A stretch of 64,000 nucleotides of DNA from JALORV01 sp035498175 (lineage in GTDB: Bacteria; Pseudomonadota; Gammaproteobacteria; Burkholderiales; Burkholderiaceae_F), in contig DATKAJ010000113.1 in NCBI GenBank assembly GCA_035498175.1, forward strand, positions 5,760 through 69,759, given 5' to 3'. Both the position numbers and the translations under genes were made by a program. The notes beneath the pieces are model-generated. The model was given only the letters and a program-made list of their open reading frames with translations. It was not told the origin of the DNA and did no database searches. Positions within the stretch are counted from its first letter, which is position 1, and every line of letters begins with the position of its first letter. Positions 24,455 through 35,344 of this stretch are shown piece by piece.

Positions 24455-25711
24455 ATGGATCGCAGACAATTTATCCAGGCCGGGGGCGCAGCCGCCCTCA
24501 GCGCATCTTCCATTACGGCCGCCTTCGGCCAGGACAAGACACCGATCAAGGTCGGCGTGCTGCATTCGCTGTCGGGCACGATGGCGATTTCCGAAACGGC
24601 GCTCAAGGAAACGGCGCTGATGACGTTCGCCGACATCAACGCCAAGGGCGGAGTTATGGGACGGCCGATCGAGGCGGTCGTGGTCGATCCGGCCTCGAAC
24701 TGGCCGCTGTTTGCCGAGAAGGCGCGCCAACTCATCACGCAGGACAAGGTCGTTGCGACATTCGGCTGCTGGACGTCGGTCTCGCGCAAGTCGGTGCTGC
24801 CGGTATTCAAGGAACTGAACTCCATTTTGTATTACCCGGTTCAGTACGAAGGCGAGGAGCTCGAAAAGAACGTGTTCTACACCGGAGCCGCGCCGAACCA
24901 GCAGGCGATCCCCGCCACCGAATATCTGATGAGCAAGGAAGGCGGCGGTGCCAAGCGCTTCTACCTGCTCGGCACCGACTACGTCTACCCACGCACGACC
25001 AACAAAATCCTGCGCGCGTTCCTGAAGAGCAAAGGCGTGTCGGAGAAGGACATCGAGGAGGTGTACACCCCCTTCGGCCACAGCGATTACCAGACGATCG
25101 TCGCCAACATCAAGAAATTCGCCACCGGCGGCAAGACCTGCGTGATCTCGACGATCAACGGCGATTCCAATGTGCCGTTCTATAAGGAACTCGGCAACGC
25201 CGGGCTGAAGGCCAAGGATGTGCCCGTGGTGGCGTTCTCCGTCGGTGAGGAAGAACTGCGCGGCGTCGACACGAAGCCGCTGGTCGGCCATCTGGCCGCC
25301 TGGAACTACTTCATGTCGCTGAAGAATCCCGCCAACGACGCCTTCATCAAGATGTACAAGGAGTGGGCGCTCAAGCAGAAACTGCCCAATGCCGACAAGG
25401 TCGTCACCAACGATCCGATGGAAGCGACTTACGTTGGCATCCACATGTGGAAGCAGGCGGTCGAGAAGGCCAAGTCGACCGAGGCCGACAAGGTGATCGC
25501 AGCGATGGGCGGACAGAAATTCAACGCGCCCGATGGCTTCGAGATCAAGATGGACGAGACCAACCACCACCTGTGGAAGCCGGTGTTCATTGGCGAAATC
25601 CGTCCGGACGGCCAGTTCAACGTCGTCTGGAAGACGCCGGGCCCGGTGCGCGCGCAGCCCTGGAGCCCGTTCATCGCCGGCAACGAGAAGAAGCCGAACT
25701 CTCCTGCCTGA
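24455..25711 (+). CDS. urtA: Urea ABC transporter, substrate-binding protein
   Basis: Periplasmic urea/short-chain-amide binding protein of the UrtABCDE transporter, 418 residues. The start MDRRQFIQAGGAAALSASSITAAFGQ has a twin-arginine-like signal peptide and a GGAGAGG ribosome site. The mature part has IKVGVLHSLSGTMAISE, TFGCWTSVSRKSVLPVFKE, ILYYPVQYEGEE and IVxNIK-type blocks characteristic of UrtA. It captures urea for UrtB-C. A hairpin downstream (25721) probably reduces read-through into the membrane genes, so the binding protein is made in excess. Confidence 0.95.
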   Translation: MDRRQFIQAGGAAALSASSITAAFGQDKTPIKVGVLHSLSGTMAISETALKETALMTFADINAKGGVMGRPIEAVVVDPASNWPLFAEKARQLITQDKVVATFGCWTSVSRKSVLPVFKELNSILYYPVQYEGEELEKNVFYTGAAPNQQAIPATEYLMSKEGGGAKRFYLLGTDYVYPRTTNKILRAFLKSKGVSEKDIEEVYTPFGHSDYQTIVANIKKFATGGKTCVISTINGDSNVPFYKELGNAGLKAKDVPVVAFSVGEEELRGVDTKPLVGHLAAWNYFMSLKNPANDAFIKMYKEWALKQKLPNADKVVTNDPMEATYVGIHMWKQAVEKAKSTEADKVIAAMGGQKFNAPDGFEIKMDETNHHLWKPVFIGEIRPDGQFNVVWKTPGPVRAQPWSPFIAGNEKKPNSPA

Positions 25712-25720
25712 TCGCGGACG

Positions 25721-25763
25721 GCGCGCAGGTCACCGATCCCTGGAACGGCGGTGTCCTGCGCGC
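25721..25763 (+). terminator. Attenuator-like hairpin between urtA and urtB
   Basis: A perfect 9-bp inverted repeat GCGCGCAGG / CCTGCGCGC with a 25-base loop sits in the short urtA-urtB gap. It lacks a T-run, so it is more likely an mRNA stabiliser for the urtA end or a partial terminator than a full stop signal. Confidence 0.5.
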
Positions 25764-25779
25764 TGCGCCGTGTGTCCCG

Positions 25780-27387
25780 ATGCCCCTTCGACTTCTGCGC
25801 GCCATGGCCTGCGTGCTGGTGCTCTTCGCCGCGCCCGCACGGGCTGCGCTCGACCCGGCGCTGGTCGCGCGGTTGGGCGCGGAGGATTCCGACACGCGAA
25901 TTGAGGCGATACGCAAGCTGGTCGCCGCTGAAGACCCACGCGCCATTGAGATCCTGAAGGCGCTCGACAGCGACGCGCTGGCGCTGCACGACCGGCGTGC
26001 AGTCATCGTCGTGCAAGGCCAGATGACCGATGCGGTGACCGGCCAGCCGGCCGGCTCCGCGCCGCCCCGTCTTGAAACCGTCGTCATCAACAATCGCATC
26101 CGCGGCGAGCTCGGCGCGGCACTTGCTGCACTTCGGCTGGGCAGCTCTGATCGTGCGGTACGGCTCGCGGCAGCGAAGGAACTGCAGGGCTCCGACAACG
26201 AGGACGCACTACCGATCCTCGAGCGTGCGATGGCACGCGAGTCCGATGCCGAGGTCAAGGACATCCTCGGGCTCGCCGCCGCCTCCCTCGCGCTGAAGAG
26301 CAGCGAACCCGAGCAGCGCGCCAAGGCCGCACGTGCGCTCGCCGCCAGCGACGATCCCCAGGTGCGGCAGCTGCTCGCGACGATGATCACGCGCCAGAAA
26401 GACGGCAGCTATCCCGAAACCGACGAGAACGTGCGCACGGCGGCACAGGTCTCATTGGCGGAAATCAACGCGCGGCTGCGCAGCACCGAAATTGGCGCGG
26501 CGCTGTTCTCCGGCATCAGTCTCGGCTCGATCCTGTTGCTCGCAGCACTCGGCCTCGCGATCACCTATGGCCTGATGGGCATCATCAACATGGCGCACGG
26601 CGAGTTTCTGATGCTCGGCGCGTACACGACTTACGCCGTGCAGGGGCTGTTCCGAAGCCACTTGCCGGGTGCTTTCGACTGGTATGTCGTCGCTGCCCTG
26701 CCGGCCGCCTTCATCGTCACGGCCACCGTCGGCATGGCGCTCGAACGCGGCGTGCTGCGCTGGCTCTACGGCCGCCCGCTGGAGACGCTGCTCACCACCT
26801 GGGGCGTCAGCCTGCTACTGATCCAGGCTTCCCGCTCGATCTTCGGCGCGCAAAACGTCGAAGTCGAAAACCCGAGCTGGCTTTCCGGCGGCATCGCGCT
26901 CGCTGGCGGCACGGTGCTGCCATTTAACCGCATCGCCATCGTGATGTTCTCGCTCGCGGTGCTGGCGGCGGTCTGGCTGCTGATCAATCGCACGCGCATG
27001 GGACTGTTCGTGCGGGGCGTCACGCAGAACCGCGCTATGGCGAGCTGCACGGGAGTGCCGACGCACCGCGTTGACATGCTGACCTTTGGCCTCGGCTCTG
27101 GCGTCGCGGGGCTCGGCGGCGTGGCGCTCTCGCAGATCGGCAACGTCGGACCCGACCTCGGGCAAAGCTACATCGTCGACAGCTTCATGGTCGTCGTGCT
27201 CGGCGGCGTCGGCCAGCTCGCCGGCACAGTGATCGCCGCGTTCGGACTCGGCTCCGTCGCGAAGTTCCTCGAACCGTGGTCGGGCGCCGTGCTCGCGAAG
27301 ATCATGGTCCTCGTCTTCATCATTCTGTTCATTCAAAAGAGACCGCAAGGCCTGTTTGCCTTGAAGGGGCGCAGCGCTGAAGCCTAG
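25780..27387 (+). CDS. urtB: Urea ABC transporter permease UrtB
   Basis: A 535-residue branched-chain-type permease. A signal peptide (MACVLVLFAAPARA region) and a periplasmic helical N-terminal domain of about 220 residues with HEAT-like repeats precede the membrane domain, which is typical of UrtB. The permease part begins near LFSGISLGSILLLAALGLAITYGLMGIINMAHGEFLMLGAYT and ends IQKRPQGLFALKGRSAEA. It forms the urea channel with UrtC. Start chosen at 25780, where the signal peptide begins. Confidence 0.93.
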   Translation: MPLRLLRAMACVLVLFAAPARAALDPALVARLGAEDSDTRIEAIRKLVAAEDPRAIEILKALDSDALALHDRRAVIVVQGQMTDAVTGQPAGSAPPRLETVVINNRIRGELGAALAALRLGSSDRAVRLAAAKELQGSDNEDALPILERAMARESDAEVKDILGLAAASLALKSSEPEQRAKAARALAASDDPQVRQLLATMITRQKDGSYPETDENVRTAAQVSLAEINARLRSTEIGAALFSGISLGSILLLAALGLAITYGLMGIINMAHGEFLMLGAYTTYAVQGLFRSHLPGAFDWYVVAALPAAFIVTATVGMALERGVLRWLYGRPLETLLTTWGVSLLLIQASRSIFGAQNVEVENPSWLSGGIALAGGTVLPFNRIAIVMFSLAVLAAVWLLINRTRMGLFVRGVTQNRAMASCTGVPTHRVDMLTFGLGSGVAGLGGVALSQIGNVGPDLGQSYIVDSFMVVVLGGVGQLAGTVIAAFGLGSVAKFLEPWSGAVLAKIMVLVFIILFIQKRPQGLFALKGRSAEA

Positions 27388-27560
27388 GCCGACCCGGTGA
27401 ACCAACACAGCAGCCCCTTCCTCGCGGCTCTCGAATTCACAAGGAACGAGGGCGCTCGGCATGCCCCCTCGCGCTCGCCTGGCCCGGGAGAGTCGCAGCA
27501 GCCTCTCGTTGCGGCAGCGCCTTGCGCGCTCCGCGCGCGTCGACTGGGAGATGCCGAGCC

Positions 27561-28694
27561 ATGACTCGCCTGTTTCCACTGCCGGTGTGGACCGCGATCC
27601 TGGCGGTCACTGCGGTGCTGCTGGTGGCGCTGCCGGCGCTGCATCTCGCCGTGCCCGAGACGAACCCGCTGCATGTCTCGAGCTTCTGGATCACGCTGAT
27701 CGGCAAGTTCATGTGCTACGCGATCGTCGCGCTCGCAATGGACCTGATCTGGGGCTACACCGGCATCCTGTCGCTGGGTCAGGGTCTGTTCTTTGCGCTC
27801 GGTGGCTACGTGTTCGGCATGTACCTGATGCGCCAGATCGGCCGCGACGGCGTCTACCACAGCGATCTGCCCGACTTCATGGTGTTTCTCGACTGGAAGG
27901 AGTTCCCCTGGTACTGGGGACTCAGCGACTCGCTGGTCTGGACGCTGCTGCTCGTCGTCGCGGTGCCGGGGCTGGTCGCCTTCGTGTTCGGCTTCTTCGC
28001 ATTCCGCTCGCGAATCAAGGGCGTGTATTTCTCGATCATCACGCAGGCACTGACCTATGCGGCGATGCTCGCCTTCTTCCGCAACGACATGGGCTTCGGC
28101 GGCAACAACGGTTTCACCGACTTCAAGCGGATCGCCGGCATTCCGATCACGTCGCCCGAGACCCGCACCACGCTGTACGTACTGTCCGCCCTGACGCTTC
28201 TCGGCGCGCTCGTGCTGGCGCGCTGGATCGTCACCAGCAAGTTCGGCCGCGTGCTGACCGCGATCCGCGACCAGGAATCGCGGCTGATGTTCCTGGGCTA
28301 CCGCACGATCTACTTCAAGCTCGCGATCTGGACCCTGGCCGCCGTGATGAGCGGCATGGCCGGCGCGCTGTATGTGCCGCAGGTCGGCATCATCAATCCG
28401 AGCGAAATGAGCCCGGCCAACTCGATCGAGGTGGCGATCTGGGCCGCGGTCGGCGGCCGCGGCACGCTCTTCGGTCCGATTCTCGGCGCGTTCGCGGTCA
28501 ACGGCGCCAAGACCTGGTTCACCGTCGCGTATCCAGAGCTGTGGCTGTATTTCCTCGGCCTGCTGTTCGTCGGCGTGACCCTGCTGCTACCGCGCGGACT
28601 GATGGGACTGGCCGGAACGCTGCGCCGTAGGCGATCCACAGGCCCGGCCCCGCTGGCGCCGACCGATCTCTCGGCGCCGGAAGCGCGCGGATGA
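27561..28694 (+). CDS. urtC: Urea ABC transporter permease UrtC
   Basis: A 377-residue LivM-type permease, partner of UrtB. It has about ten membrane segments, with MCYAIVALAMDLIWGYTGILSLGQGLFFALGGYVFGMYLM and DQESRLMFLGYRTIYFKLAIWTLAAVMSGMAGALYVPQVGIINPSEMSPANSIEVAIWAAVGGRGTLFGPI-type blocks. The start is MTRLFPLPVWTAILA; the gap to urtB is 173 bp, in which no gene is seen. Its stop overlaps the start of urtD (ATGA). Confidence 0.93.
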   Translation: MTRLFPLPVWTAILAVTAVLLVALPALHLAVPETNPLHVSSFWITLIGKFMCYAIVALAMDLIWGYTGILSLGQGLFFALGGYVFGMYLMRQIGRDGVYHSDLPDFMVFLDWKEFPWYWGLSDSLVWTLLLVVAVPGLVAFVFGFFAFRSRIKGVYFSIITQALTYAAMLAFFRNDMGFGGNNGFTDFKRIAGIPITSPETRTTLYVLSALTLLGALVLARWIVTSKFGRVLTAIRDQESRLMFLGYRTIYFKLAIWTLAAVMSGMAGALYVPQVGIINPSEMSPANSIEVAIWAAVGGRGTLFGPILGAFAVNGAKTWFTVAYPELWLYFLGLLFVGVTLLLPRGLMGLAGTLRRRRSTGPAPLAPTDLSAPEARG

Positions 28695-29518
28695 GCGCGC
28701 GCGCAATCAGTTCGCTGTCCGGTCCTGCCGAGGTCTCGGGCTACGGCCACATCGCGCGGCCCGGCGCGGTCGACACCTCGCACGGGCCGATCCTGTACCT
28801 CGACGACATCACCGTGAGCTTCGACGGGTTCAAAGCGCTGAACCGCCTGACCCTGACAATCGAGCGCGGCGAACTGCGCTGTGTCATCGGCCCCAACGGC
28901 GCCGGCAAGACGACGATGATGGATGTCATCACCGGCAAGACGCGGCCCGAGAGCGGTACCGCCTTCTTCGGCCAGACCTTCGATCTGGCCCGCCTGCCCG
29001 AGACCGAGATTGCGCGACTCGGCATCGGCCGCAAGTTCCAGAAGCCGACCGTGTTCGAGAGTCATACCGTGTTCGAAAACCTCGAACTCGCGATGAAGAC
29101 CGACAAGCGCGTGCGGGCGGCGCTGCTGGCGCAACTCACCGCGCCGCAGCGCGAGCTGATCGCGCGGACGCTGAAGACGATCCGCCTCGTTGCCGAACAG
29201 CTTCGACCTGCCGGGCTGCTTTCCCACGGGCAGAAGCAGTGGCTCGAGATCGGCATGCTGCTGGTGCAGGAGCCGGAACTGATCCTGCTCGACGAGCCCG
29301 TGGCCGGAATGACCGACGCCGAAACCGACCGCACCGCCGAACTGATCCTCGAACTCGAGGGCAGCCATTCGATCATGGTCGTCGAGCACGACATGGATTT
29401 CGTCAACCGCATCGCGCGCACGGTGACGGTGCTGCACGAAGGCAGCGTGCTCGCCGAAGGCACGATGAGCGTCGTGCAGAACGACGAGCGCGTCATCGAG
29501 GTGTACCTTGGGCGCTGA
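28691..29518 (+). CDS. urtD: Urea ABC transporter ATPase UrtD
   Basis: A 275-residue ATPase of the LivG type for urea uptake. It has Walker A CVIGPNGAGKTTMMDVI, the signature LLSHGQKQWLEIGMLL (a family variant of LSGGQ) and Walker B LILLDEPVAGMTDAE, followed by the switch His in MVVEHDMDFV. An N-terminal extension of about 30 residues precedes the ATPase fold. It overlaps urtC by four bases. Confidence 0.93.
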   Translation: MSARAISSLSGPAEVSGYGHIARPGAVDTSHGPILYLDDITVSFDGFKALNRLTLTIERGELRCVIGPNGAGKTTMMDVITGKTRPESGTAFFGQTFDLARLPETEIARLGIGRKFQKPTVFESHTVFENLELAMKTDKRVRAALLAQLTAPQRELIARTLKTIRLVAEQLRPAGLLSHGQKQWLEIGMLLVQEPELILLDEPVAGMTDAETDRTAELILELEGSHSIMVVEHDMDFVNRIARTVTVLHEGSVLAEGTMSVVQNDERVIEVYLGR

Positions 29519-29563
29519 CGTGCTCGTGCGCGGAGCGGGCCCGCCGCGCAAGGGTGCCTGCCG

Positions 29564-30262
29564 ATGCTGACCATCAACCACCTCAACCAGTACTACGGCG
29601 GCAGCCACATCCTGCGCGATGTGTCGCTCGAAGTCCGCCCGGGCTCCTGCACCGTGCTGCTGGGACGCAACGGCGTCGGCAAGACGACACTGCTGAAGAC
29701 GATCATGGGACTCGTCGCTGCACGCAGCGGCTCGCTGCGTTTCGGCGGGCAGGACATCGGCAAGCTCGCACCGTACCAGCGCGTCCGTTGCGGCATCGGC
29801 TACGTTCCGCAGGGACGCGAGATCTTCAACCGGTTGACGGTCGAGGAGAACCTGATGATGGGCCTCGCGCCGGTCGCCGGGGCCGGCGCGGGGCGCATTC
29901 CCGAGCGCATCTTCGATCTCTTCCCGGTGCTCGGAAAGATGCTGCGGCGACGTGGCGGCGATCTCTCCGGCGGCCAGCAGCAGCAGCTGGCGATCGGCCG
30001 GGCCCTCGCGGCCGACCCCAAGCTACTGATCCTCGACGAACCGACCGAAGGCATCCAGCCGTCGATCATCAAGGAGATCGGTGCCGTAATCCGCATGCTG
30101 GTGACCGAAAGGAAGATGGCGGTGCTGCTCGTGGAGCAGTACTACGAGTTCGCCGAGTCGCTCGCGGACTACTACGCGGTAATGTCCCGAGGACAGATCA
30201 CGCACCGCGGCAGCGGCGCGCGGATGAAGGAGGAGAATGTCGTCGGACTCCTCGCGATCTGA
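29564..30262 (+). CDS. urtE: Urea ABC transporter ATPase UrtE
   Basis: A 232-residue LivF-type ATPase, partner of UrtD. It has Walker A VLLGRNGVGKTTLLKTI, signature DLSGGQQQQLAIGRAL and Walker B LLILDEPTEGIQPSI. UrtE is recognised by its position and by HILRDVSLEVRPGSCTVLLGRNGVG. It completes the urt operon and is followed within 24 bp by ureD. Confidence 0.93.
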   Translation: MLTINHLNQYYGGSHILRDVSLEVRPGSCTVLLGRNGVGKTTLLKTIMGLVAARSGSLRFGGQDIGKLAPYQRVRCGIGYVPQGREIFNRLTVEENLMMGLAPVAGAGAGRIPERIFDLFPVLGKMLRRRGGDLSGGQQQQLAIGRALAADPKLLILDEPTEGIQPSIIKEIGAVIRMLVTERKMAVLLVEQYYEFAESLADYYAVMSRGQITHRGSGARMKEENVVGLLAI

Positions 30263-30285
30263 GCGCCGCGCCGCTGCCCCTCTCC

Positions 30286-31113
30286 ATGTACGACGGTCAA
30301 GCCGCCCAGTGGCATGCCGAACTCGCGCTGCAGTTCAGCCGCGTGGGCGGGCGCACGCTCTGCGCTCAGCGTCATCGGGGGCCGCTGCGCGTGCAGAAGC
30401 CTCTGTATCCCGAGGGCGCGGCGGTGTGCCATGCCGTGGTGATCCATCCGCCGGGCGGCATCGCCGGCGGCGATGTGCTCGACCTTTCGATCGACGTGCG
30501 AGCCGGTGCGCACGCGCTGCTGACCACGCCGGGGGCCGCCAAGTGGTACAAGGCGAACGGGCGGCCATCGTTCCAGCGCATACTTCTCGGCGTCGAGGGT
30601 GTCCTCGAATGGCTGCCGCAGGAAGCGATCGTGTTCGACGCCGCGGATGTCTCATCGGCGATCGACATCGATCTGGCCGACAGCGGGCTCGTGATCGGCT
30701 GGGACGTCGTGGCGCTCGGCCGCCGCGCCGCGGGCGAGCGCTTCGCACGGGGTCGGTTCGTGCAGTCGATCCGCCTGCGTACTGGCGGCACATTGACGTG
30801 GCACGAACGCACGCGCGTTACCGGCGGCGATGCGCTGCTGGATTCGCCGGTCGGGCTCGCGGGTCGCCACGTCTTTGGCTGCCTGTGGGCCGCGGGGGCG
30901 GCGGTCGAACACCTCGACCTCGATGAACTCCGTGCTGAACTCGGTGCGCACGCCACGGTTCGGATCACGCGGCTTGCCCCTTATCTCCTCGTGGCACGCG
31001 CGCTGACCGATGGCACGACGGCAGCGCGCGAGGGTCTCACCGCGGTCTGGCAGGCTCTGCGGCCGCGCGTGTGTGGCCGCGCCGTCCAGACACCCCGCCT
31101 GTGGGCCACCTGA
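30286..31113 (+). CDS. ureD: Urease accessory protein UreD
   Basis: UreD (UreH) is a scaffold in the nickel-loading complex with UreF and UreG. The 275-residue protein has RGPLRVQKPLYPEG, VVIHPPGGIAGGDVL and LLTTPGAAKWYKANGRPSFQ, plus WLPQEAIVFDAADV, all characteristic. The start is taken at 30286; no strong ribosome site is seen, but the region upstream in this frame belongs to urtE. It opens the ure cluster in the same direction as urt. Confidence 0.93.
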   Translation: MYDGQAAQWHAELALQFSRVGGRTLCAQRHRGPLRVQKPLYPEGAAVCHAVVIHPPGGIAGGDVLDLSIDVRAGAHALLTTPGAAKWYKANGRPSFQRILLGVEGVLEWLPQEAIVFDAADVSSAIDIDLADSGLVIGWDVVALGRRAAGERFARGRFVQSIRLRTGGTLTWHERTRVTGGDALLDSPVGLAGRHVFGCLWAAGAAVEHLDLDELRAELGAHATVRITRLAPYLLVARALTDGTTAAREGLTAVWQALRPRVCGRAVQTPRLWAT

Positions 31114-31128
31114 CACTGGAACGCCACG

Positions 31129-31431
31129 ATGGAACTCTCGCCCCGCGAGACGGACAAGTTGCTGATCTTCACCGCCGGACTCGTGGCGGAGCGCCGCAAG
31201 GCGCGCGGGCTGAAGCTCAACTACCCGGAGGCCGTCGCCTACATCAGCGCGGCGATCCTCGAAGGTGCGCGCGACGGCAGGTCGGTGGCGGAGCTGATGC
31301 ACTACGGAGCGACATTGCTTACGCGCACCGACGTCATGGACGGGGTCGCGGAAATGATTCCCGACATCCAGGTCGAGGCGACATTCCCCGACGGCACCAA
31401 GCTGGTCACGGTCCACCATCCGATCCCCTAG
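31129..31431 (+). CDS. ureA: Urease gamma subunit
   Basis: UreA, 100 residues, is the smallest urease subunit. The sequence MELSPRETDKLLIFTAGLVAERRKARGLKLNYPEAVAYI, with its later DVMDGVAEMIPDIQVEATFPDGTKLVTVHHPI, is the family. It assembles with UreB and UreC into the urea-hydrolysing enzyme in the cytoplasm. The next gene, an acetyltransferase, starts 2 bp after the stop. Confidence 0.95.
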   Translation: MELSPRETDKLLIFTAGLVAERRKARGLKLNYPEAVAYISAAILEGARDGRSVAELMHYGATLLTRTDVMDGVAEMIPDIQVEATFPDGTKLVTVHHPIP

Positions 31432-31433
31432 GC

Positions 31434-31967
31434 ATGCCGACGACCGAACGCATCGATGCCGCCGCGCTTGCGAGCGAACGCGAGGGCCTCGTCGACCTGC
31501 TGATCGATGCGGTCGAGCATGGCTCATCGGTCGGCTTCGTGTTGCCGCTGGGGCGTGACGAGGCCGGCGCCTACTGGGACGGACTCGCCCCTTCGATCGC
31601 ATCGGGCAGCCGCCTGCTGTGGGTCGCGCGCGCCGACGGCGCAAGCGTCGGCACCGTCCAGCTCGAACTCGTGATGAAGAAGAACGGCATCAACCGCGCC
31701 GAGGTGCAGAAGCTGCTCGTGCATACGCGTTCACGGCGCAGTGGCGTGGCGCGGGCGCTGATGGCAACGGTCGAGGCGCGGGCACGCGAACTCGGTCGCG
31801 GATTGCTTTACCTCGATACGGAAGCCGGTTCGGGCGCCGAGGCCCTCTATCGTGCACTCGGCTACACGTGCATAGGCGGGCTGCCTGAGTACGCCTGCAG
31901 CCCCGGCGGCGAATGGCGTGCCAACGCGATCTACTACAAGACGCTGTTCCTGAGGAACAACGCATGA
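31434..31967 (+). CDS. GNAT-family N-acetyltransferase inside ure operon
   Basis: A 177-residue GNAT acetyltransferase. The acetyl-CoA-binding region is visible as VQKLLVHTRSRRSGVARALMATVEARARELG (an R/Q-x-x-G-x-G/A type loop) and the C-terminal strand LLYLDTEAGSGAEALYRALGYTCIGGLPEYA. It lies between ureA and ureB, with start 2 bp after ureA and stop overlapping ureB (ATGA), so it is cotranscribed with urease. It is not a standard urease accessory protein; its substrate and purpose are unknown. Confidence 0.88.
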   Translation: MPTTERIDAAALASEREGLVDLLIDAVEHGSSVGFVLPLGRDEAGAYWDGLAPSIASGSRLLWVARADGASVGTVQLELVMKKNGINRAEVQKLLVHTRSRRSGVARALMATVEARARELGRGLLYLDTEAGSGAEALYRALGYTCIGGLPEYACSPGGEWRANAIYYKTLFLRNNA

Positions 31968-32403
31968 CGACACCACTGATCCCGGGCGAGCTTTCTGCGG
32001 CGCCGGGCGAGATCGAGCTGAACGCCGGCCGCAGGACGCTGCGCGTGACGGTCGCAAACACGGGCGACCGGCCGATCCAGGTCGGCTCGCACTTCCACTT
32101 CCACGAGACCAATGAAGCGCTGCGCTTCGATCGCGGCGCTGCGCGCGGTTACCGGCTCAACATCGCGGCCGGCACGGCGGTGCGCTTCGAACCGGGCCAG
32201 GAGCGCGAGGTCGAGCTCGTCGCGCTCGCTGGCGACCGGATCGTCTACGGGTTCAACGGCAAGATCATGGGGAGGCTCGATGCTCGCCTCCCCAAGGGGA
32301 CCATCAACCGCTCCCTCGCAACTCTTCCTCCGCGAGCGAGGGCAGGAACCAGCGCCACAGTCAAAGGCACCGCGGCGAAGAAGAAGGCGCGCGGGGAGCG
32401 GCG

Positions 32404-32407
<4 letters not shown>
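31964..32407 (+). CDS. ureB: Urease beta subunit with C-terminal extension
   Basis: UreB, 147 residues. Residues 1-103 are the usual urease beta subunit (IPGELSAAPGEIELNAGR, GSHFHFHETNEAL, IVYGFNGKIMGRL). The family normally ends at about this point. Here about 44 more residues follow (DARLPKGTINRSLATLPPRA, then a basic KGTAAKKKARGERR tail). The extension DNA contains two GC-rich inverted repeats (32269-32293 and 32313-32342), which suggests an inserted palindromic element. The stop overlaps ureC. Confidence 0.92.
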
Positions 32408-34115
<1,708 letters not shown>

Positions 34116-34116
<1 letters not shown>

Positions 34117-34664
34117 TGCTGCGCTTCACCCGTATTCACGAGACTCCCCTGACGCCCGCGCAGGAAACGGCGGCCGTGCGCGTGCGGCTCACCTACGACG
34201 AACGCGTGAAGCACCGGCTGGCGTCGATGAGCATCGACAGTCGGGCCGTTGCGATTCTGCTGCGGGAAGCGAGGCGCGGCACCGCTCTGCGCGACGGGAC
34301 CGTGCTTGCCGGTGATGGCGGCTTCGCGATCGTCGAAGTCGCGGCGGAGCCGGTCACACGCATCAGCGCCGACTCGCCGCTCGCGCTGCTGCGCGCGACC
34401 TACCATCTGGCGAACCGTCATGTGCCCGCTCAGCTCGCCGCCGATGCGGTCATCATCGAGCGCGATCCGATCCTAGAGGCGATGCTGCGCGGACTCGGAG
34501 CCCGTATCGAGCATCTCGAGGCGCCGTTCGATCCTGAAGGCGGCGCGTACGACGGCGGTCATCATCACCATGGCCACGCGCCACGCGATGAGGTCGACGA
34601 GGTCTCGGCCACGATCGGCGAGCAGCTGTCGATCGCTGCGCATGCGCGCGGGCGCAGACGATGA
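34116..34664 (+). CDS. ureE: Urease nickel chaperone UreE
   Basis: UreE, 182 residues, delivers nickel to the urease apoprotein complex. It has an N-terminal peptide-binding domain (RVRLTYDERVKHRLASMSIDSRAVAILLREARRGTALRDGTVL) and a metal-binding second domain with YHLANRHVPAQL. It ends in a His-rich region HHHHGH that binds nickel. It overlaps the ureC stop by one base (TGATG). Confidence 0.93.
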
Positions 34665-35338
34665 CGGCCCGCCCGGCATCTTCGCTCGCGACGACGCTTG
34701 CGCTGCTGCAACTCGCCAGCCCTGCGCTGCCGGTTGGAGGTTTCGCCTACTCGCAGGGACTCGAGGCTGCGATCACCGACGACACGGTGCGTGACGCCGC
34801 GACCGCGCGGCGCTGGATCGTCGATGCGCTGACTCTGGTGCTTGCGCGACTGGAGGCGCCGTTGTGGCTGCGTGTCCACGACGCTGCCTGTGCTGATGAC
34901 ACTCGGCAGGTCGTCCGCTGGAACGAAGAGCTGCTGGCGACGCGCGAAACCGCCGAGCTGCGCGCTGAGTCGCTGCAGATGGGCGCATCGCTCGCGCGCG
35001 TGTTTCCGGCGTTGAATCTCGATCCTCCGGACCTCGAATCGCCGACCTACACGGCGGTGTTTGCGATCGCCTGTGCGCGACTCGGAATCACACGCGACGA
35101 GGGCCTCGCCGCCTACCTGTGGACGTGGGCCGAAAACCAGGTGCTCGTGGCGGTGAAGACCGTGCCGCTCGGTCAGCAGGCCGCCCAGGCGATGCTCTAC
35201 GCGCTGCATCCCTCGATGCAGCAGGCGATCGGCACCGCGAGGGCGCTCGGCGACGAAGAACTCGGCACATGCGCGTTTGGCGCCGTCCTGCACTCGGCAC
35301 GGCACGAAACCCAATACTCGCGACTCTTCCGTTCCTGA
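34661..35338 (+). CDS. ureF: Urease accessory protein UreF
   Basis: UreF, 225 residues, is the all-helical regulator of the UreG GTPase in the nickel-loading complex. It shows LLQLASPALPVGGFAYSQGLEAAI, the typical opening, and LWTWAENQVLVAVKTVPLGQQAAQAMLYAL. Its start overlaps the ureE stop by four bases. Confidence 0.93.
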   Translation: MTARPASSLATTLALLQLASPALPVGGFAYSQGLEAAITDDTVRDAATARRWIVDALTLVLARLEAPLWLRVHDAACADDTRQVVRWNEELLATRETAELRAESLQMGASLARVFPALNLDPPDLESPTYTAVFAIACARLGITRDEGLAAYLWTWAENQVLVAVKTVPLGQQAAQAMLYALHPSMQQAIGTARALGDEELGTCAFGAVLHSARHETQYSRLFRS

Positions 35339-35344
35339 TCCCAA

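Noticed and set aside
29239..30285. Upstream extension of the ureD frame
   Set aside because: This part overlaps urtD and urtE out of frame and is Arg-rich; the UreD family begins near the ATG at 30286.
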